Of a stretch of DNA of 64,000 nt, positions 9,277 through 17,527 are shown one piece after another. A program made the position numbers and the translations under genes. Location: NCBI RefSeq assembly GCF_016887565.1, contig NZ_CP069396.1, forward strand, positions 1,887,001 to 1,951,000. The letters are read 5' to 3'. This stretch comes from Archangium violaceum. Its GTDB lineage: Bacteria > Myxococcota > Myxococcia > Myxococcales > Myxococcaceae. The number at the start of each line of letters is the position of its first letter. The stretch's first letter is position 1. The notes under the pieces were generated by a model. The model was not told the origin of the DNA. It did not search any database and saw only the letters and a program-made list of their open reading frames with translations.

Positions 9277-9617
9277 AAAGGCTTTGGCTGCTGGCTCTGC
9301 TCCCGCTCGCCGGGTGTCTGCCCGTGCGCACGGTGACGCTCGTCACCGCGGAGAAGGTGGAGGTGCCCGTCTGCCCGGCGCCCCCACCCGCGAGGGAGAT
9401 TCCTCCCAAGCCGGACCTCCCGGTGGACCACTTGAGCGAGGACATGGAGGCGGCGGACGTGGTGCTCGCCTACCGCCAGACAGTCGTTCTGCTTGAGGGT
9501 TGGGGCGAGGCGCTCCAGATCCTCCTCCAGGCCTACCAGCCCACCGGGCCCGCTCCCCGGGAGCCCGGACCGCCTTCGGCCGAAGTGCCGCCGCCGCCCG
9601 CGCCTCCCTTCCCCTGA
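9273..9617 (+). CDS. Rz1-like outer-membrane lipoprotein (o-spanin)
   Basis: The 114-residue protein begins MKRLWLLALLPLAGC, a type II signal with lipobox LAGC (Cys 15), and is rich in Pro (CPAPPPAREIPPKPDLP near residue 34 and a C-terminal run of PPP). A small, Pro-rich lipoprotein directly coupled (ATGA overlap) to an Rz-like gene is the classic separated Rz/Rz1 arrangement. It is longer than the 40-60-residue lambda-type Rz1, with an extra helical segment (about 50-90). Alternative: an unrelated small lipoprotein with a coiled-coil partner. Confidence 0.6.
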   Translation: MKRLWLLALLPLAGCLPVRTVTLVTAEKVEVPVCPAPPPAREIPPKPDLPVDHLSEDMEAADVVLAYRQTVVLLEGWGEALQILLQAYQPTGPAPREPGPPSAEVPPPPAPPFP

Positions 9618-9659
9618 TGCAATCCCTCTCAACCGCCGTACCCCACCTGGACAGGTTCA

Positions 9660-9895
9660 AATGTCACCGAGCACCGCTGCCATGCACTGCAGTGCCCTGA
9701 CTGCGGAGTGGTGACACGCGGGGAGGTGCCTGCGCACGCGCGCAGCGTCTTCGGTGACCGGCTCGCGGCGCTCGCGTCTCGGACATGCTGGGTGTCGAGT
9801 TGTCGGTGGGCAGCGTCAGCAACCTGGAGGGCGAGATGTCGGACGCGCTCGCGCCAGCGACGGCCGAAGCCCTCGCCTACGAGACGGGATTCGCG
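9660..9895 (+). pseudogene. IS66-family transposase fragment
   Basis: One frame gives EHRCHALQCPDCGVVTRGEV (the CxxC zinc-binding start of the IS66 central domain), and then RLAAL breaks off. A second frame gives MLGVELSVGSVSNLEGEMSD and ALAPATAEALAY, the conserved IS66 segment that precedes the DDE core. The intervening residues and everything before and after are missing. The gene is plainly dead. From here to 10522 nothing else is coding except the palindromic repeat at 9972. Confidence 0.6.
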
Positions 9896-9971
9896 CAGGG
9901 ACGAGAGGGCGGCCGGGCCGCTCGCGCCTGGCTGTGAGGGTATCGAGGATCGCGAGTTGAACCCGTGTATG

Positions 9972-10008
9972 CCCCCTCTCCCTCTGGGAGAGGGCTGGGG
10001 TGAGGGTC
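9972..10008. repeat. REP-type palindrome, copy A
   Basis: Contains CCCTCTCCCTCTGGGAGAGG followed by GCTGGGGTGAGGGT, a palindrome core (CTCTCCC/GGGAGAG) plus a conserved G-rich tail. The same unit recurs at 48671, inverted at 48810, and inside a coding sequence at 56576. It resembles a dispersed intergenic repeat found in many Gram-negative genomes. Confidence 0.8.
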
Positions 10009-10522
10009 TACCGTCATCCACTCTTTGAATACACGGTGGATGAAGGTGCTGAAGCTGCTGCGGGTGGTGCCGGCACCATGCCCAGGCCCACCACGCCATG
10101 CAGGACTTCGGGCCACCTGCTCGGTCCGTCGTATGCACCGTTCGCCACGAATGACCTCGTCTGTATGACGAAGCGGTTCGAGCTTCTTCAACGGGTTTTC
10201 AAGGTAAAGAGAAAGCCAAAAAGAGTCACGGAGTCATGGAATCATTCACATCATCAATGGCTCGAAGGGACCGGGGCTACAGTGCTATGCTTGGCGTACC
10301 GGTCCTCGAACAGACGTAGCCGGCTCTCGGCACTTCCCATCTGGAGCTCCTCATGACCATCCATCTGCCGCTGTCCGCGAGTGCGGAGCCATCCGCGGAG
10401 GTGCGGACCTCTCTCATCAACCGTCCGCGGCGCGAGCCGGGGCCGGATGTGGCGGACATTGGATTTCAGCCTGGCGTCGAGGGGGCGGATGGAACCCCGG
10501 CCTTCGTGTTCGGGAGGTGGCC

Positions 10523-11692
10523 ATGAAGGCCGCATCGACCTCCGTGTTCATCGTGGCGGTGCTGTGCGGCTGCGTAGCGGGCTGCATCGACCTCGACCCG
10601 GAGCCGACGGACTTCTGCTGTGCGCAGGGAGACGGAGGGACGGGTGCGCAGCCGACCCGCGTCGAGCTCGGCCAGGCGCAGTGGCGATCGGCCGGGAGCA
10701 TGGCCGTGGCCCGGGAGGGGCACACGGCGGTAGTGCTGCCCTCGGGCAAGGTGCTGGTGGCGGGCGGATACGATCGCACCAGTTTCCTGGCCACGGCGGA
10801 GCTGTACGACCCGGCCACGGGGACGTGGTCGTCCACGGGCGCCATGACCGTTGCCCGTGCCGGACACACCGCCGTCTTGCTGTCTTCGGGCAAGGTGTTG
10901 GTGGCGGGTGGGACCTCCGGCGCCATCGTTCACAACACGGCGGAGCTGTACGACCCGGCGACGGGCACCTGGTCGTCCACGGGAGGCATGGGCGCGCTCC
11001 GGTATCTCCATATGGCCAGCCTGCTGCCTTCGGGCAAGGTGCTGGTCACGGGGGGAATCGGCGGCATGGGCATGACCTCCTCGGCGGAGCTGTACGATCC
11101 GACCGCCGGCACCTGGTCCGCCGCGGCGAGCATGCCCTTGGCCCGGTACGGACATACGTCCAGTGTGCTGCCTTCGGGCAAGGTGCTGGTGACGGGCGGT
11201 TTCAACTTCGATGGGAGTGGGGGGATGGCCCGGGCGTTGGTGTCGGTGTACGACCCGGAGACGAACACCTGGTCGTCCACGGGCAGCATGGCCTCGGCGC
11301 GTCACTTCCATGCCGCCGTCCTGCTGCCCACGGGCAAGGTGCTGGTGACGGGCGGGAACAACGCGACGGCGGAGCTGTACGACCCGGCGACGGGCACCTG
11401 GTCGTCCACGGGCAGCATGGCCTCGGCGCGTCAATTCCATGCCGCCGTCCTGCTGCCCACGGGCAAGGTGCTGGTGACGGGCGGCTCCCTTGGCTCGGGC
11501 TCTCCTCTCGCCACGGCGGAGCTGTACGACCCGGCGACGGGCGCCTGGGAGAGCACGGAGATGATGGGCTCGGCTCGCATGTGGCACACCGCCGTCCTGC
11601 TGCCCACGAGTGAGGTGCTGGTGGCGGGCGGCTCCTCGGCGAGTACCACGCTCTCCTCGGCCGAGCTGTATGACCCGGCCACCAACACATGA
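10523..11692 (+). CDS. Kelch-repeat lipoprotein (seven-bladed propeller)
   Basis: The ATG at 10523 is preceded by GGGAGG; a GTG two codons earlier is a weaker choice. The lipoprotein signal ends VAGC (Cys 21). It is followed by seven Kelch units of about 47 residues, each with HTAVxLPSGKVLVxGG and AELYDPATGTW. Seven blades make a complete propeller, so although the protein stops abruptly after the seventh unit it need not be truncated. Kelch propellers of this myxobacterial type are usually surface proteins of unknown ligand. No partner gene is adjacent. Confidence 0.88.
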   Translation: MKAASTSVFIVAVLCGCVAGCIDLDPEPTDFCCAQGDGGTGAQPTRVELGQAQWRSAGSMAVAREGHTAVVLPSGKVLVAGGYDRTSFLATAELYDPATGTWSSTGAMTVARAGHTAVLLSSGKVLVAGGTSGAIVHNTAELYDPATGTWSSTGGMGALRYLHMASLLPSGKVLVTGGIGGMGMTSSAELYDPTAGTWSAAASMPLARYGHTSSVLPSGKVLVTGGFNFDGSGGMARALVSVYDPETNTWSSTGSMASARHFHAAVLLPTGKVLVTGGNNATAELYDPATGTWSSTGSMASARQFHAAVLLPTGKVLVTGGSLGSGSPLATAELYDPATGAWESTEMMGSARMWHTAVLLPTSEVLVAGGSSASTTLSSAELYDPATNT

Positions 11693-11937
11693 CATAGCCG
11701 TGCCCGATGGGGTGTCTGGCTTCACCAAGCGCGGGATGCTTGTGAGCAAGCCCGGGTCAGCTCTCCCCGCGAGTGGCCGAAACGACAACTTCCGACGGAT
11801 TCTGGCCACGGGTTGAACGAGGGGCATGACCCCGCGCTCCGTCGGGCGGTGACGCCCGCGCCCGTCAGAACAACCGGACTCCCGCGAAGACGCCGCCACG
11901 CGCAGCGCCTGGGTCCGAAGACGGAGCCCAACAGCGT

Positions 11938-12145
11938 GGATCCGCGCTACGTGTCCCAGGGCGGCGGCACCAACGTGCGCTACCGCACCGGGTTGAAGGG
12001 CCGGCTCGTCTCGGAGTTCAAGCAACTTCGTGAGAACCTCGCGCATATGGCCGCGATATCGGCGCGACATCCGGAGATGACCATCGTCGTCGCGCATGAT
12101 CCGCGGAGCTTCGCATCGATTCCGACGTTGGTGGCAAGGCCATAG
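11938..12145 (+). pseudogene. C-terminal fragment of an MBL-fold metallohydrolase
   Basis: The frame reads KGRLVSEFKQLRENL and then ARHPEMTIVVAHDPRSFASI. This matches the end of MBL-fold hydrolases related to AHL lactonases (…ALAARHPELxVVPAHD…IPTL), where the AHD histidine is a late metal ligand. The N-terminal HxHxDH half is absent and upstream codons are unrelated. I take it as a fragment left by rearrangement. Confidence 0.5.
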
Positions 12146-12189
12146 GATGGCTCGAGGAGGGCGCCCTCGGGCTCCTCCGCAATCACCCC

Positions 12190-12410
12190 TCCGCGCTCGA
12201 CGCAGCTCCCTCCCCCAGAGGGGAGCGGAAGCACGAGCACGGCGGTGGTGCCGCGGCCCGGCCCCTCGCGCTCCAGCTCCAGACGCCCGCCCATCTGGTC
12301 CACGGCCAGGGCGCTGGCATACAGGGAGCGCCTCCGCGTAGACCCCGCGCATGAACCGCGACTGGAGTTGGACGATCACGCTGCACGAGATCATGAGCTA
12401 CCTGTTGCCG
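12190..12410 (-). pseudogene. histidine-kinase ATPase-domain C-terminal fragment
   Basis: On the minus strand one frame gives VDQMGGRLELEREGPGRGTT followed by AVLVLPLP, the G2-box end of a HATPase_c domain (family form: QHGGRLxLESEGPGxGTTFxVxLP). Upstream in another frame NRQQVAHDLVQ recalls part of a sensor kinase. Frames are broken and the N/G1 boxes are missing, so it is a relic. Confidence 0.45.
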
Positions 12411-12649
12411 GTTGCTACGGCGTGTGGCGTCCCTGGTGCCTCCGCCTCGGACAAACCTCACGAGGTTCCACGGCCTCTTCGCTCCAGGCGCGCAACTGCG
12501 GCCATTTCTGGTCCCTCAAGCAGGTGAGGAGGAGGCGAGCGTGGCGCTTGAGGCAGCGGCCAGGAAGGAACCGAGTTCATCGTTTCTCTGCTCGTCGCTT
12601 TCTGAGCGAAGGGCTCCGTGCAGGTCTCAACGTATGCTTGGCCGCAGGA

Positions 12650-12940
12650 GTGGGCACGGCTGGCGAGCCACGTCTCTGCTCAAGCGTCGCCTGCACGGCC
12701 TGGGCAAGCTTCAGCAGCGCAGGGACCGAGAGTCGGACCTCTCGGCCACCAACGCTCGGAGGAACGAGGGGGGGAACGGTCCGTCCACTCAAGCGGCAGT
12801 CTCATGTACTGGCCGGGAGGATGCTCCACGTCTACGTAGCGCCGACCATCCTGGCTACGGATGAACCGAGCGACTGGCAGTTCCATGTCTTTGAGGGGGT
12901 GGATCTGTAGCGTGACGGTCACGCGCTCAATCAAGGGTGG
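12650..12940 (-). pseudogene. decayed DUF5372-like gene, often found beside recombinases or transposases
   Basis: Minus-strand translation gives RVTVTLQIHPLKD, RRYVDVEHPPGQYMRLPLEW, then after a frame change REVRLSVPALLKLAQAVQ. The order (VTVTHPFHPL…, RxYVDVxG…LPLEWTD, …LLxLAxLV) is that of small DUF5372-type proteins which I associate with mobile elements. At least one frameshift separates the halves. Assignment is from memory of the pattern and tentative. Confidence 0.4.
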
Positions 12941-12984
12941 AGGACCCCTAGCAGTGTGTCGATGCCGTCCTGGCGGGGCCCGGT

Positions 12985-13275
12985 GGGGTGCGCGCCATTG
13001 TGGAGCACTTGGCATCGCCCTGGCGGCCTGCTGGGTTGACCCCAGCGCAGGGGCCAGCCCAGAGCGCGTGGTGTTGCGCCCCAAGCACCCACAGTGACCT
13101 GCAAGCCCACGCCCCCGCGGCCTGCCGCCTGGCTGGGCCGCTTGGGTCGAAGGGGCGGCACGGACTCTGCTCCGGCCCGGCGTACAGCCCGCGCGTCACC
13201 CTCCAGCGGCCCTTTTCAACCCCGTTGCACCAGCCCGATCCCTCAAACAGGGCCCCCATTCCGCCTAGAGTCCCT
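12985..13275. repeat. degenerate repeat, copy 1 (related to 20940-21180)
   Basis: This non-coding stretch ends in AAACAGGGCCCCCATTCC and contains GCGTGGTGTTG and a GGCCGCTTGGGTC-type segment. The stretch at 20940-21180 has the same landmarks in the same order (CGTGTGGTGTTG, GGGCTCAAGCGGCCTGTCC, AACAGGGCCCCCAT). They look like two decayed copies of one element end. The rest of 12940-13492 holds nothing I can identify. Confidence 0.4.
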
Positions 13276-13492
13276 GAACGATGTCGCGTGCCCCCATGGC
13301 GCGCGCGCCGCCTGTGCCACTGCCTCCAACACATCCGCTGCCGCCGCGATGCCATCTGCTGTCAGCGGCAGCGCAGCATCAAGGGGCTTGGACAGAGATG
13401 CTCAAGCCGCTTGATGGGGGAAGCACGTTTACTTTGAGTGAAGGGCTATGTTACCCAGGTGAACCATTCCCTCCCCGACGCAGGAGCTGTGC

Positions 13493-14215
13493 GTGAAGAA
13501 TCGTCTGGTTGTATTGCTCGCTGGGCTGTCTCTCGGAGTGCTCGCAGGCTGCGGTGCGGTGTCGCAGGAAGAAATGGAGCTGGAGGCGAACACCGCGGGC
13601 CTGGCCTCGTTGTGCGGCGACGGCTACTGCAACACCGCCAGCGAGAACAGCGTGAACTGCCCGGTAGACTGTGGCAGCGGTGCGACCACGGTGCTCGGCC
13701 GCTTCTCGCGCTGGTGCGGCAAGGTGAACAGCCACACGGCCCCGAGTGGGGCCTGGACGCCGGACTCGGACTGTACGTCCGGCTGCAACATCGGTGGCCT
13801 CGCGTACTGTCAGAAGTTCTGGCCTGGCTCGGTGGCCATCCGGCAGGTGCCTGTCTCCTCGAAGCCCGCCAGCGCGTGGGCCCAAGCCGGCTGCTACCCG
13901 GCCAACGACGAGTATGACGGCAGTGACGAGTTCGAGTGCCTGGGCGCGCCCCGGGTGGTCGGCCGCTTCTCGCGCTGGTGCGGCAAGGTGAACAGCCACC
14001 AGTCGACGGGTGGGGCCTGGACGCCGGACTCGGACTGTACGTCCGGCTGCAACATCGGCGGCCTCTCGTACTGCCAGAAGTTCTGGCCCAACACGACCAG
14101 CATCCGCCAGGTGCCCGTCTCCTCGAAGCCCGCCAGCGCGTGGGCCCAAGCCGGCTGCTACCCGGCCAACGACGAGTATGACGGCAGTGACGAGTTCGAG
14201 TGCGTGGTCGACTGA
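13493..14215 (+). CDS. lipoprotein with two tandem Cys-containing repeats
   Basis: The GTG start at 13493 is preceded by AGGAG at good spacing. The 240-residue product has lipobox LAGC (Cys 20), a short CGDGYCNTASENSVNCPVDC segment (EF-hand/dockerin-like disulphide loop often seen in myxobacterial surface proteins), then two nearly identical units of about 83 residues. Each unit contains GRFSRWCGKVNSH, WTPDSDCTSGCNIGGL, YCQKFWP and SAWAQAGCYPANDEYDGSDE. The repeat DNA is about 90 percent identical, so the duplication is recent or conserved by gene conversion. Function unknown. A terminator-like hairpin follows. Confidence 0.85.
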   Translation: MKNRLVVLLAGLSLGVLAGCGAVSQEEMELEANTAGLASLCGDGYCNTASENSVNCPVDCGSGATTVLGRFSRWCGKVNSHTAPSGAWTPDSDCTSGCNIGGLAYCQKFWPGSVAIRQVPVSSKPASAWAQAGCYPANDEYDGSDEFECLGAPRVVGRFSRWCGKVNSHQSTGGAWTPDSDCTSGCNIGGLSYCQKFWPNTTSIRQVPVSSKPASAWAQAGCYPANDEYDGSDEFECVVD

Positions 14216-14239
14216 CCTCGAAGCTTCGCTGAAGTGAAA

Positions 14240-14277
14240 GAAGGGAGAGGGGCACCCGCCGGGTCCCTTCTCCCTTC
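14240..14277 (+). terminator. probable transcription terminator hairpin
   Basis: AAGGGAGAGGGG pairs with TCCCTTCTCCCTT across a GC-rich loop 25 bases after the repeat-lipoprotein stop. The T-tract is weak (TGTGTTT), so termination may be only partial. Confidence 0.6.
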
Positions 14278-14384
14278 TGTGTTTCCAGGGGAGGACATCC
14301 TCAGTCCTCGTGCGTGCTCGTCGTCGTCGGGCCCCAGGTCTCCTGGTCCTCACGCTTGAAGAAGATCGATTGGACGAAGCGTAG

Positions 14385-14522
14385 GAGCAGGAGGGGAAAC
14401 GAGAACATAGCAGCGGGGGAGGGGCGCTTCGCCGAGGAATGTGCCGAGCCAGTGGAGTTGGAGGTGGCTCCCCTGGCGTGTCGTGCCGAGTCGTGCGGCT
14501 CAAGTTCTTTGACACTCTCTCG
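14385..14522 (+). repeat. internally deleted derivative of the RAYT element
   Basis: Bases from about 14385 to 14482 match 715-795 of the RAYT gene (shared run GCCGAGCCAGTGGAGTTGGA). The match then jumps directly to the element's 3' end: GTGTCGTGCCGAGTCG and TTTGACACTCTCTCGGC align with 1110-1155. About 310 bases of the transposase gene are missing. It ends 25 bases before the start codon of the RCC1 lipoprotein gene, so it forms part of that gene's leader. Confidence 0.7.
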
Positions 14523-14547
14523 GCTTTTATTTACACAAGGAGGAAGC

Positions 14548-15774
14548 ATGCAGAAGGTGTGCTGGGGAAAACTGCACATATTGGTCGTGCTGTTGTCTTT
14601 TGGTTTTGCGTGTGGTCCTGCCCCGGTAGAGGCGGGTAGCACCTCGATAGGCACCGCGTCGCCTGTACGCACCGACAGTCAATGGAGTGGCATCCTCGGA
14701 AATCCAGTGGCAGGCACTGGGCGCATCTTTCATGGAGGCTACCAGTATACGGTGGCGTTGAAGGTAGATGGCACCGCTTGGGCTTGGGGTAACAACAATA
14801 GCGGCCAGCTTGGTGATGGTACTGACATCCATCGCAGCGCCCCAGTTCAGGTGCAGAACCTCTCTGGGGTTGCCGCTATCGCCGCAGGTGGCTCGCATAC
14901 GATGGCATTGAAAACAGATGGCACCGTCTGGGCTTGGGGCCAAAACGCAGACGGTCGGCTCGGCGACGGAACCAATATCAGCCGCCATACGCCAATTCAG
15001 GCGCAGGGCCTCTCTGAGGTTGTAGCCATCGCCGCAAGTGATGCGCACTCGCTAGCGCTCAAGACAGATGGCACCGTCTGGGCTTGGGGGTACAATGGCT
15101 CCGGTCGGCTCGGCGACGGAACCAGCATCAGTCGCTACACACCAATCCAGGTGCAGAACTTCTCTGGGGTTGCAGCCATTGCCGTGGGTGGCCTGCATAC
15201 GATGGCGTTGAAAATGGATGGCACCGTCTGGGCTTGGGGCGGCAATGTCTACGGCCAGCTTGGCGACGGGACCACAACCGATCGCCGCGTGCCAACTCAG
15301 ATACAGGGCCTCTCTGGGGTTGCGGCCGTGGTAGCAGGTGGCGCTCATGCGGTGGCGCTCAAGACGGATGGCACCCTCTGGGCTTGGGGCCACAACACAT
15401 CTGGCCAGCTCGGCGACGGGACCAAAACAAACCGCTCCACGCCAGTTCAGATCCAGGGTCTCTCTGGGGTTGCGGCCATCGCTGCGGGTGGTCACCACTC
15501 GCTAGTGCTCAAGGCAGATGGCACCGTCTGGACTTGGGGCGACAACAGATTCGGTCAACTCGGCGACGTTACCAGAACCAACCGCACTACTCCGGTTCAG
15601 GTACAGGGCCTCTCGGGGGTCGTAGCCATCTCCGCAGGTGGTTATCACTCGCTAGCGCTCAAGGCAGATGGCACCATCTGGGCTTGGGGTCTCAACAACA
15701 CCGGTCAACTCGGCAACGGCATCATGGACGGCCTGAGCCTCACCCCGGTTCAAGTACAGGGGTTCCAATTGTAG
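14548..15774 (+). CDS. RCC1-repeat lipoprotein (seven-bladed propeller)
   Basis: The ATG at 14548 has AGGAGG four bases upstream; the frame runs open further upstream but that part is the RAYT relic. The 408-residue product has a signal peptide ending GFAC (Cys 22) and seven RCC1 units of about 50 residues, each built on GGxHSxALKxDGTVWAWG and GQLGDGT. This gives a full seven-bladed propeller. Bacterial RCC1 proteins of this kind are secreted and their ligands are unknown. A second RCC1 lipoprotein lies at 19267-20481. A strong terminator follows. Confidence 0.9.
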   Translation: MQKVCWGKLHILVVLLSFGFACGPAPVEAGSTSIGTASPVRTDSQWSGILGNPVAGTGRIFHGGYQYTVALKVDGTAWAWGNNNSGQLGDGTDIHRSAPVQVQNLSGVAAIAAGGSHTMALKTDGTVWAWGQNADGRLGDGTNISRHTPIQAQGLSEVVAIAASDAHSLALKTDGTVWAWGYNGSGRLGDGTSISRYTPIQVQNFSGVAAIAVGGLHTMALKMDGTVWAWGGNVYGQLGDGTTTDRRVPTQIQGLSGVAAVVAGGAHAVALKTDGTLWAWGHNTSGQLGDGTKTNRSTPVQIQGLSGVAAIAAGGHHSLVLKADGTVWTWGDNRFGQLGDVTRTNRTTPVQVQGLSGVVAISAGGYHSLALKADGTIWAWGLNNTGQLGNGIMDGLSLTPVQVQGFQL

Positions 15775-15789
15775 GAGAGGGAAGGGTAG

Positions 15790-15829
15790 ACCGGGCCCAT
15801 GCGCTGAAAAGGCGGCGGGCCCGGTTTTT
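15790..15829 (+). terminator. Rho-independent terminator of the RCC1 gene
   Basis: ACCGGGCCC and GGGCCCGGT form a perfect 9-bp stem, followed by TTTTT, beginning 15 bases after the RCC1 stop codon. Confidence 0.9.
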
Positions 15830-15888
15830 CGCAGGTTCTTGTGTCGTCGGAGCATGTAGCCGCGGATGTAGCCTGTCGCGTACGAGGG

Positions 15889-17433
15889 GGCTTCAGAACC
15901 ACCCCTTTCAAGGTCGATGGCAGGTGTTTCTTCTAGAAGGTCAACCAGGGAAGGAATGGCGAGCCAAGGCGACTTCGTACTCTATCAGGACATAGCCATT
16001 CAATGGAGCGCCCATCACTGGACGCTCTTGGGGTTGTCTGGTCTCTTGGGTGTCTCGGTTTCTTCCCAGCTCAGGAGAGCTTCTCTCCTTTGAGCACACG
16101 CGCTGTCGCCACGTGTTTGCGCACTGCCTCCCCCGGAGCGTAGCCCTTCTTCACCTTCTTCTTGGCTGCCCGGGGATGTTTGCGCAACGTCGCCGGCTTC
16201 ACCTTCTTCGCCATTTCCAACAGGTCCGCACTCAGTTGCTCGGCGGATTGCACTTCCTGCTCGGCCCACTCCTCTGGCTCCACCATCACCATCATCCCTC
16301 CGTAGGTGAACTTCACCTCGGCGGCGATGTAGTAGGTGGACACTTGCATGTTGCTTGCCTCCAAGTCATGGCTGGCTTCCACTGCTGACTTCACCACTGA
16401 CAACGCATTGTAGGCCAGCACCGCCACCCCAAAGGCCAGCAGTGCCGCTCGCGGCTTGCCCAGCCTCCTCACCTCGCTTTCCAGTACGGCCTCCAACTCT
16501 CCAAACATCCCCTCTATCGTCCAGCGCTTCCTGTACAACTCCGCCACCTCCAGGGCGCTCTTCTTCTCCGCCGGCACATTCGTGAGCAGTCGGATGACTG
16601 TCTCCCCATCCTCCGTTGGCTCATCCAAATGCACTTCAATTCGTCTCAGCTCCAGCGGTCTCTCTCCCTCCACCCTCACCGCCTGCTCGTACACCCTCCC
16701 CGTCTGCCCTCGTCCCACTTCTTGCTTCTCTCCCAGCGCGCTCGGATTGGGCGACACTCCATGCTCTCGAATGATGAAGGCCGCTTTCTTCTCCTCCATC
16801 GCTCGCAAAATCCCGCTCGTGCTGAAGTTCCTGTCCGCCAGCCACAGTTCCCCCTCCCTCACTCGCTCCAGCACCGGCCCCATCAACGCCCTCTCCTGTG
16901 CATGCGCATCCTCCGCGGGCAGCACATCCACCACCAACCCCAGCTCCGGCGCATACACCGCCAAGGACTGTCCGGGCAGTGCTGCTCCTCGGAAGTTTCT
17001 CAGCGGCTCGAGCCTCTTCTCGCTGGCCGGCAGGTGATTGCCATCCAAGACTCGCACCTGGTAGCCCGCCGCCCACGGCCCTTGTTTCTTCATGGGCCGT
17101 ACCACGGGCAACAATCTCTCCGCGCTCCCTTGCACCAGCGCTCGCACCACCTGGGGCTCGGCGCGCTGTGCTTCAAACACCTCATCAATCCATTGCGAAC
17201 TCAGGGCGTGCTCAAGCGTGCGGCGCACCATCACCGTGACGGGACTGCGCTGCGTGAACCGCTCCACAATTGCATTCAAGGCCACGTTCATTCCTCCGCG
17301 GATGGGCGCGAGGAATTCGTCTTGGCCGTCCGATTCTCCGGACCCACCTCCGCCCAGGTGGGCGTTCACCTTCCCACCTGACCGCTATGGTAGCACCCTC
17401 CACATGACCTTGAAAGTGGTGCGTTTGAAGGCC
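15889..17433. mobile_element. IS4-family insertion sequence, about 1.55 kb
   Basis: Imperfect terminal inverted repeats bound a single transposase gene. The left end has CTTCAGAACCACCCCTTTCA followed by AGGTC. The right end, read on the other strand, has CTTCAAACGCACCACTTTCA followed by AGGTC. I could not find a convincing target duplication, so the exact ends are uncertain by a few bases or the flanks have changed. The transposase frame is intact, so the element could still be active. Confidence 0.7.
16071..17369 (-). CDS. IS4-family DDE transposase
   Basis: The 432-residue product has the IS4 catalytic triad in order: VLDGNHLPASEKRL (first Asp), LADRNFSTSG (second Asp), and YRKRWTIEGMFGELE, the Y-(2)-R-(3)-E-(6)-K-like signature with the catalytic Glu. 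The GTG at 17369 lies just inside the right inverted repeat. A Met 26 codons on (MNVALNAIVERF) is the start favoured by family resemblance, but its GGAGG lies only one base away. The Lys-rich C-terminal tail (AAKKKVKKG) is probably DNA-binding. Confidence 0.9.
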   Translation of the reverse strand: MNAHLGGGGSGESDGQDEFLAPIRGGMNVALNAIVERFTQRSPVTVMVRRTLEHALSSQWIDEVFEAQRAEPQVVRALVQGSAERLLPVVRPMKKQGPWAAGYQVRVLDGNHLPASEKRLEPLRNFRGAALPGQSLAVYAPELGLVVDVLPAEDAHAQERALMGPVLERVREGELWLADRNFSTSGILRAMEEKKAAFIIREHGVSPNPSALGEKQEVGRGQTGRVYEQAVRVEGERPLELRRIEVHLDEPTEDGETVIRLLTNVPAEKKSALEVAELYRKRWTIEGMFGELEAVLESEVRRLGKPRAALLAFGVAVLAYNALSVVKSAVEASHDLEASNMQVSTYYIAAEVKFTYGGMMVMVEPEEWAEQEVQSAEQLSADLLEMAKKVKPATLRKHPRAAKKKVKKGYAPGEAVRKHVATARVLKGEKLS

Positions 17434-17485
17434 CTATTGAACGAGGCCTCTCTCTGGTAGCCGATGGCCGCCGAGAGCTCGCTCG

Positions 17486-17517
17486 GCACGGGCACCTCGC
17501 TGACCTGGTGCCCGTGC
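17486..17517 (-). terminator. hairpin downstream of the metalloprotease gene
   Basis: GCACGGGCACC and GGTGCCCGTGC form a perfect 11-bp stem 11 bases beyond the protease stop on the minus strand. No U-tract follows, so it may be a weak terminator or an RNA-stabilising hairpin. Confidence 0.5.
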
Positions 17518-17527
17518 GCTGCCTGCT

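Noticed and set aside
10523-11692. Kelch gene as truncated pseudogene because it ends just after a repeat
   Set aside because: It has seven full units, enough for a closed propeller, with intact signal and ribosome site.
15880-17445. Exact target-site duplication of the IS4-family element
   Set aside because: Similar short runs (ACGAGG) occur near both ends but not at matching distance from the inverted repeats, so I do not claim a duplication.
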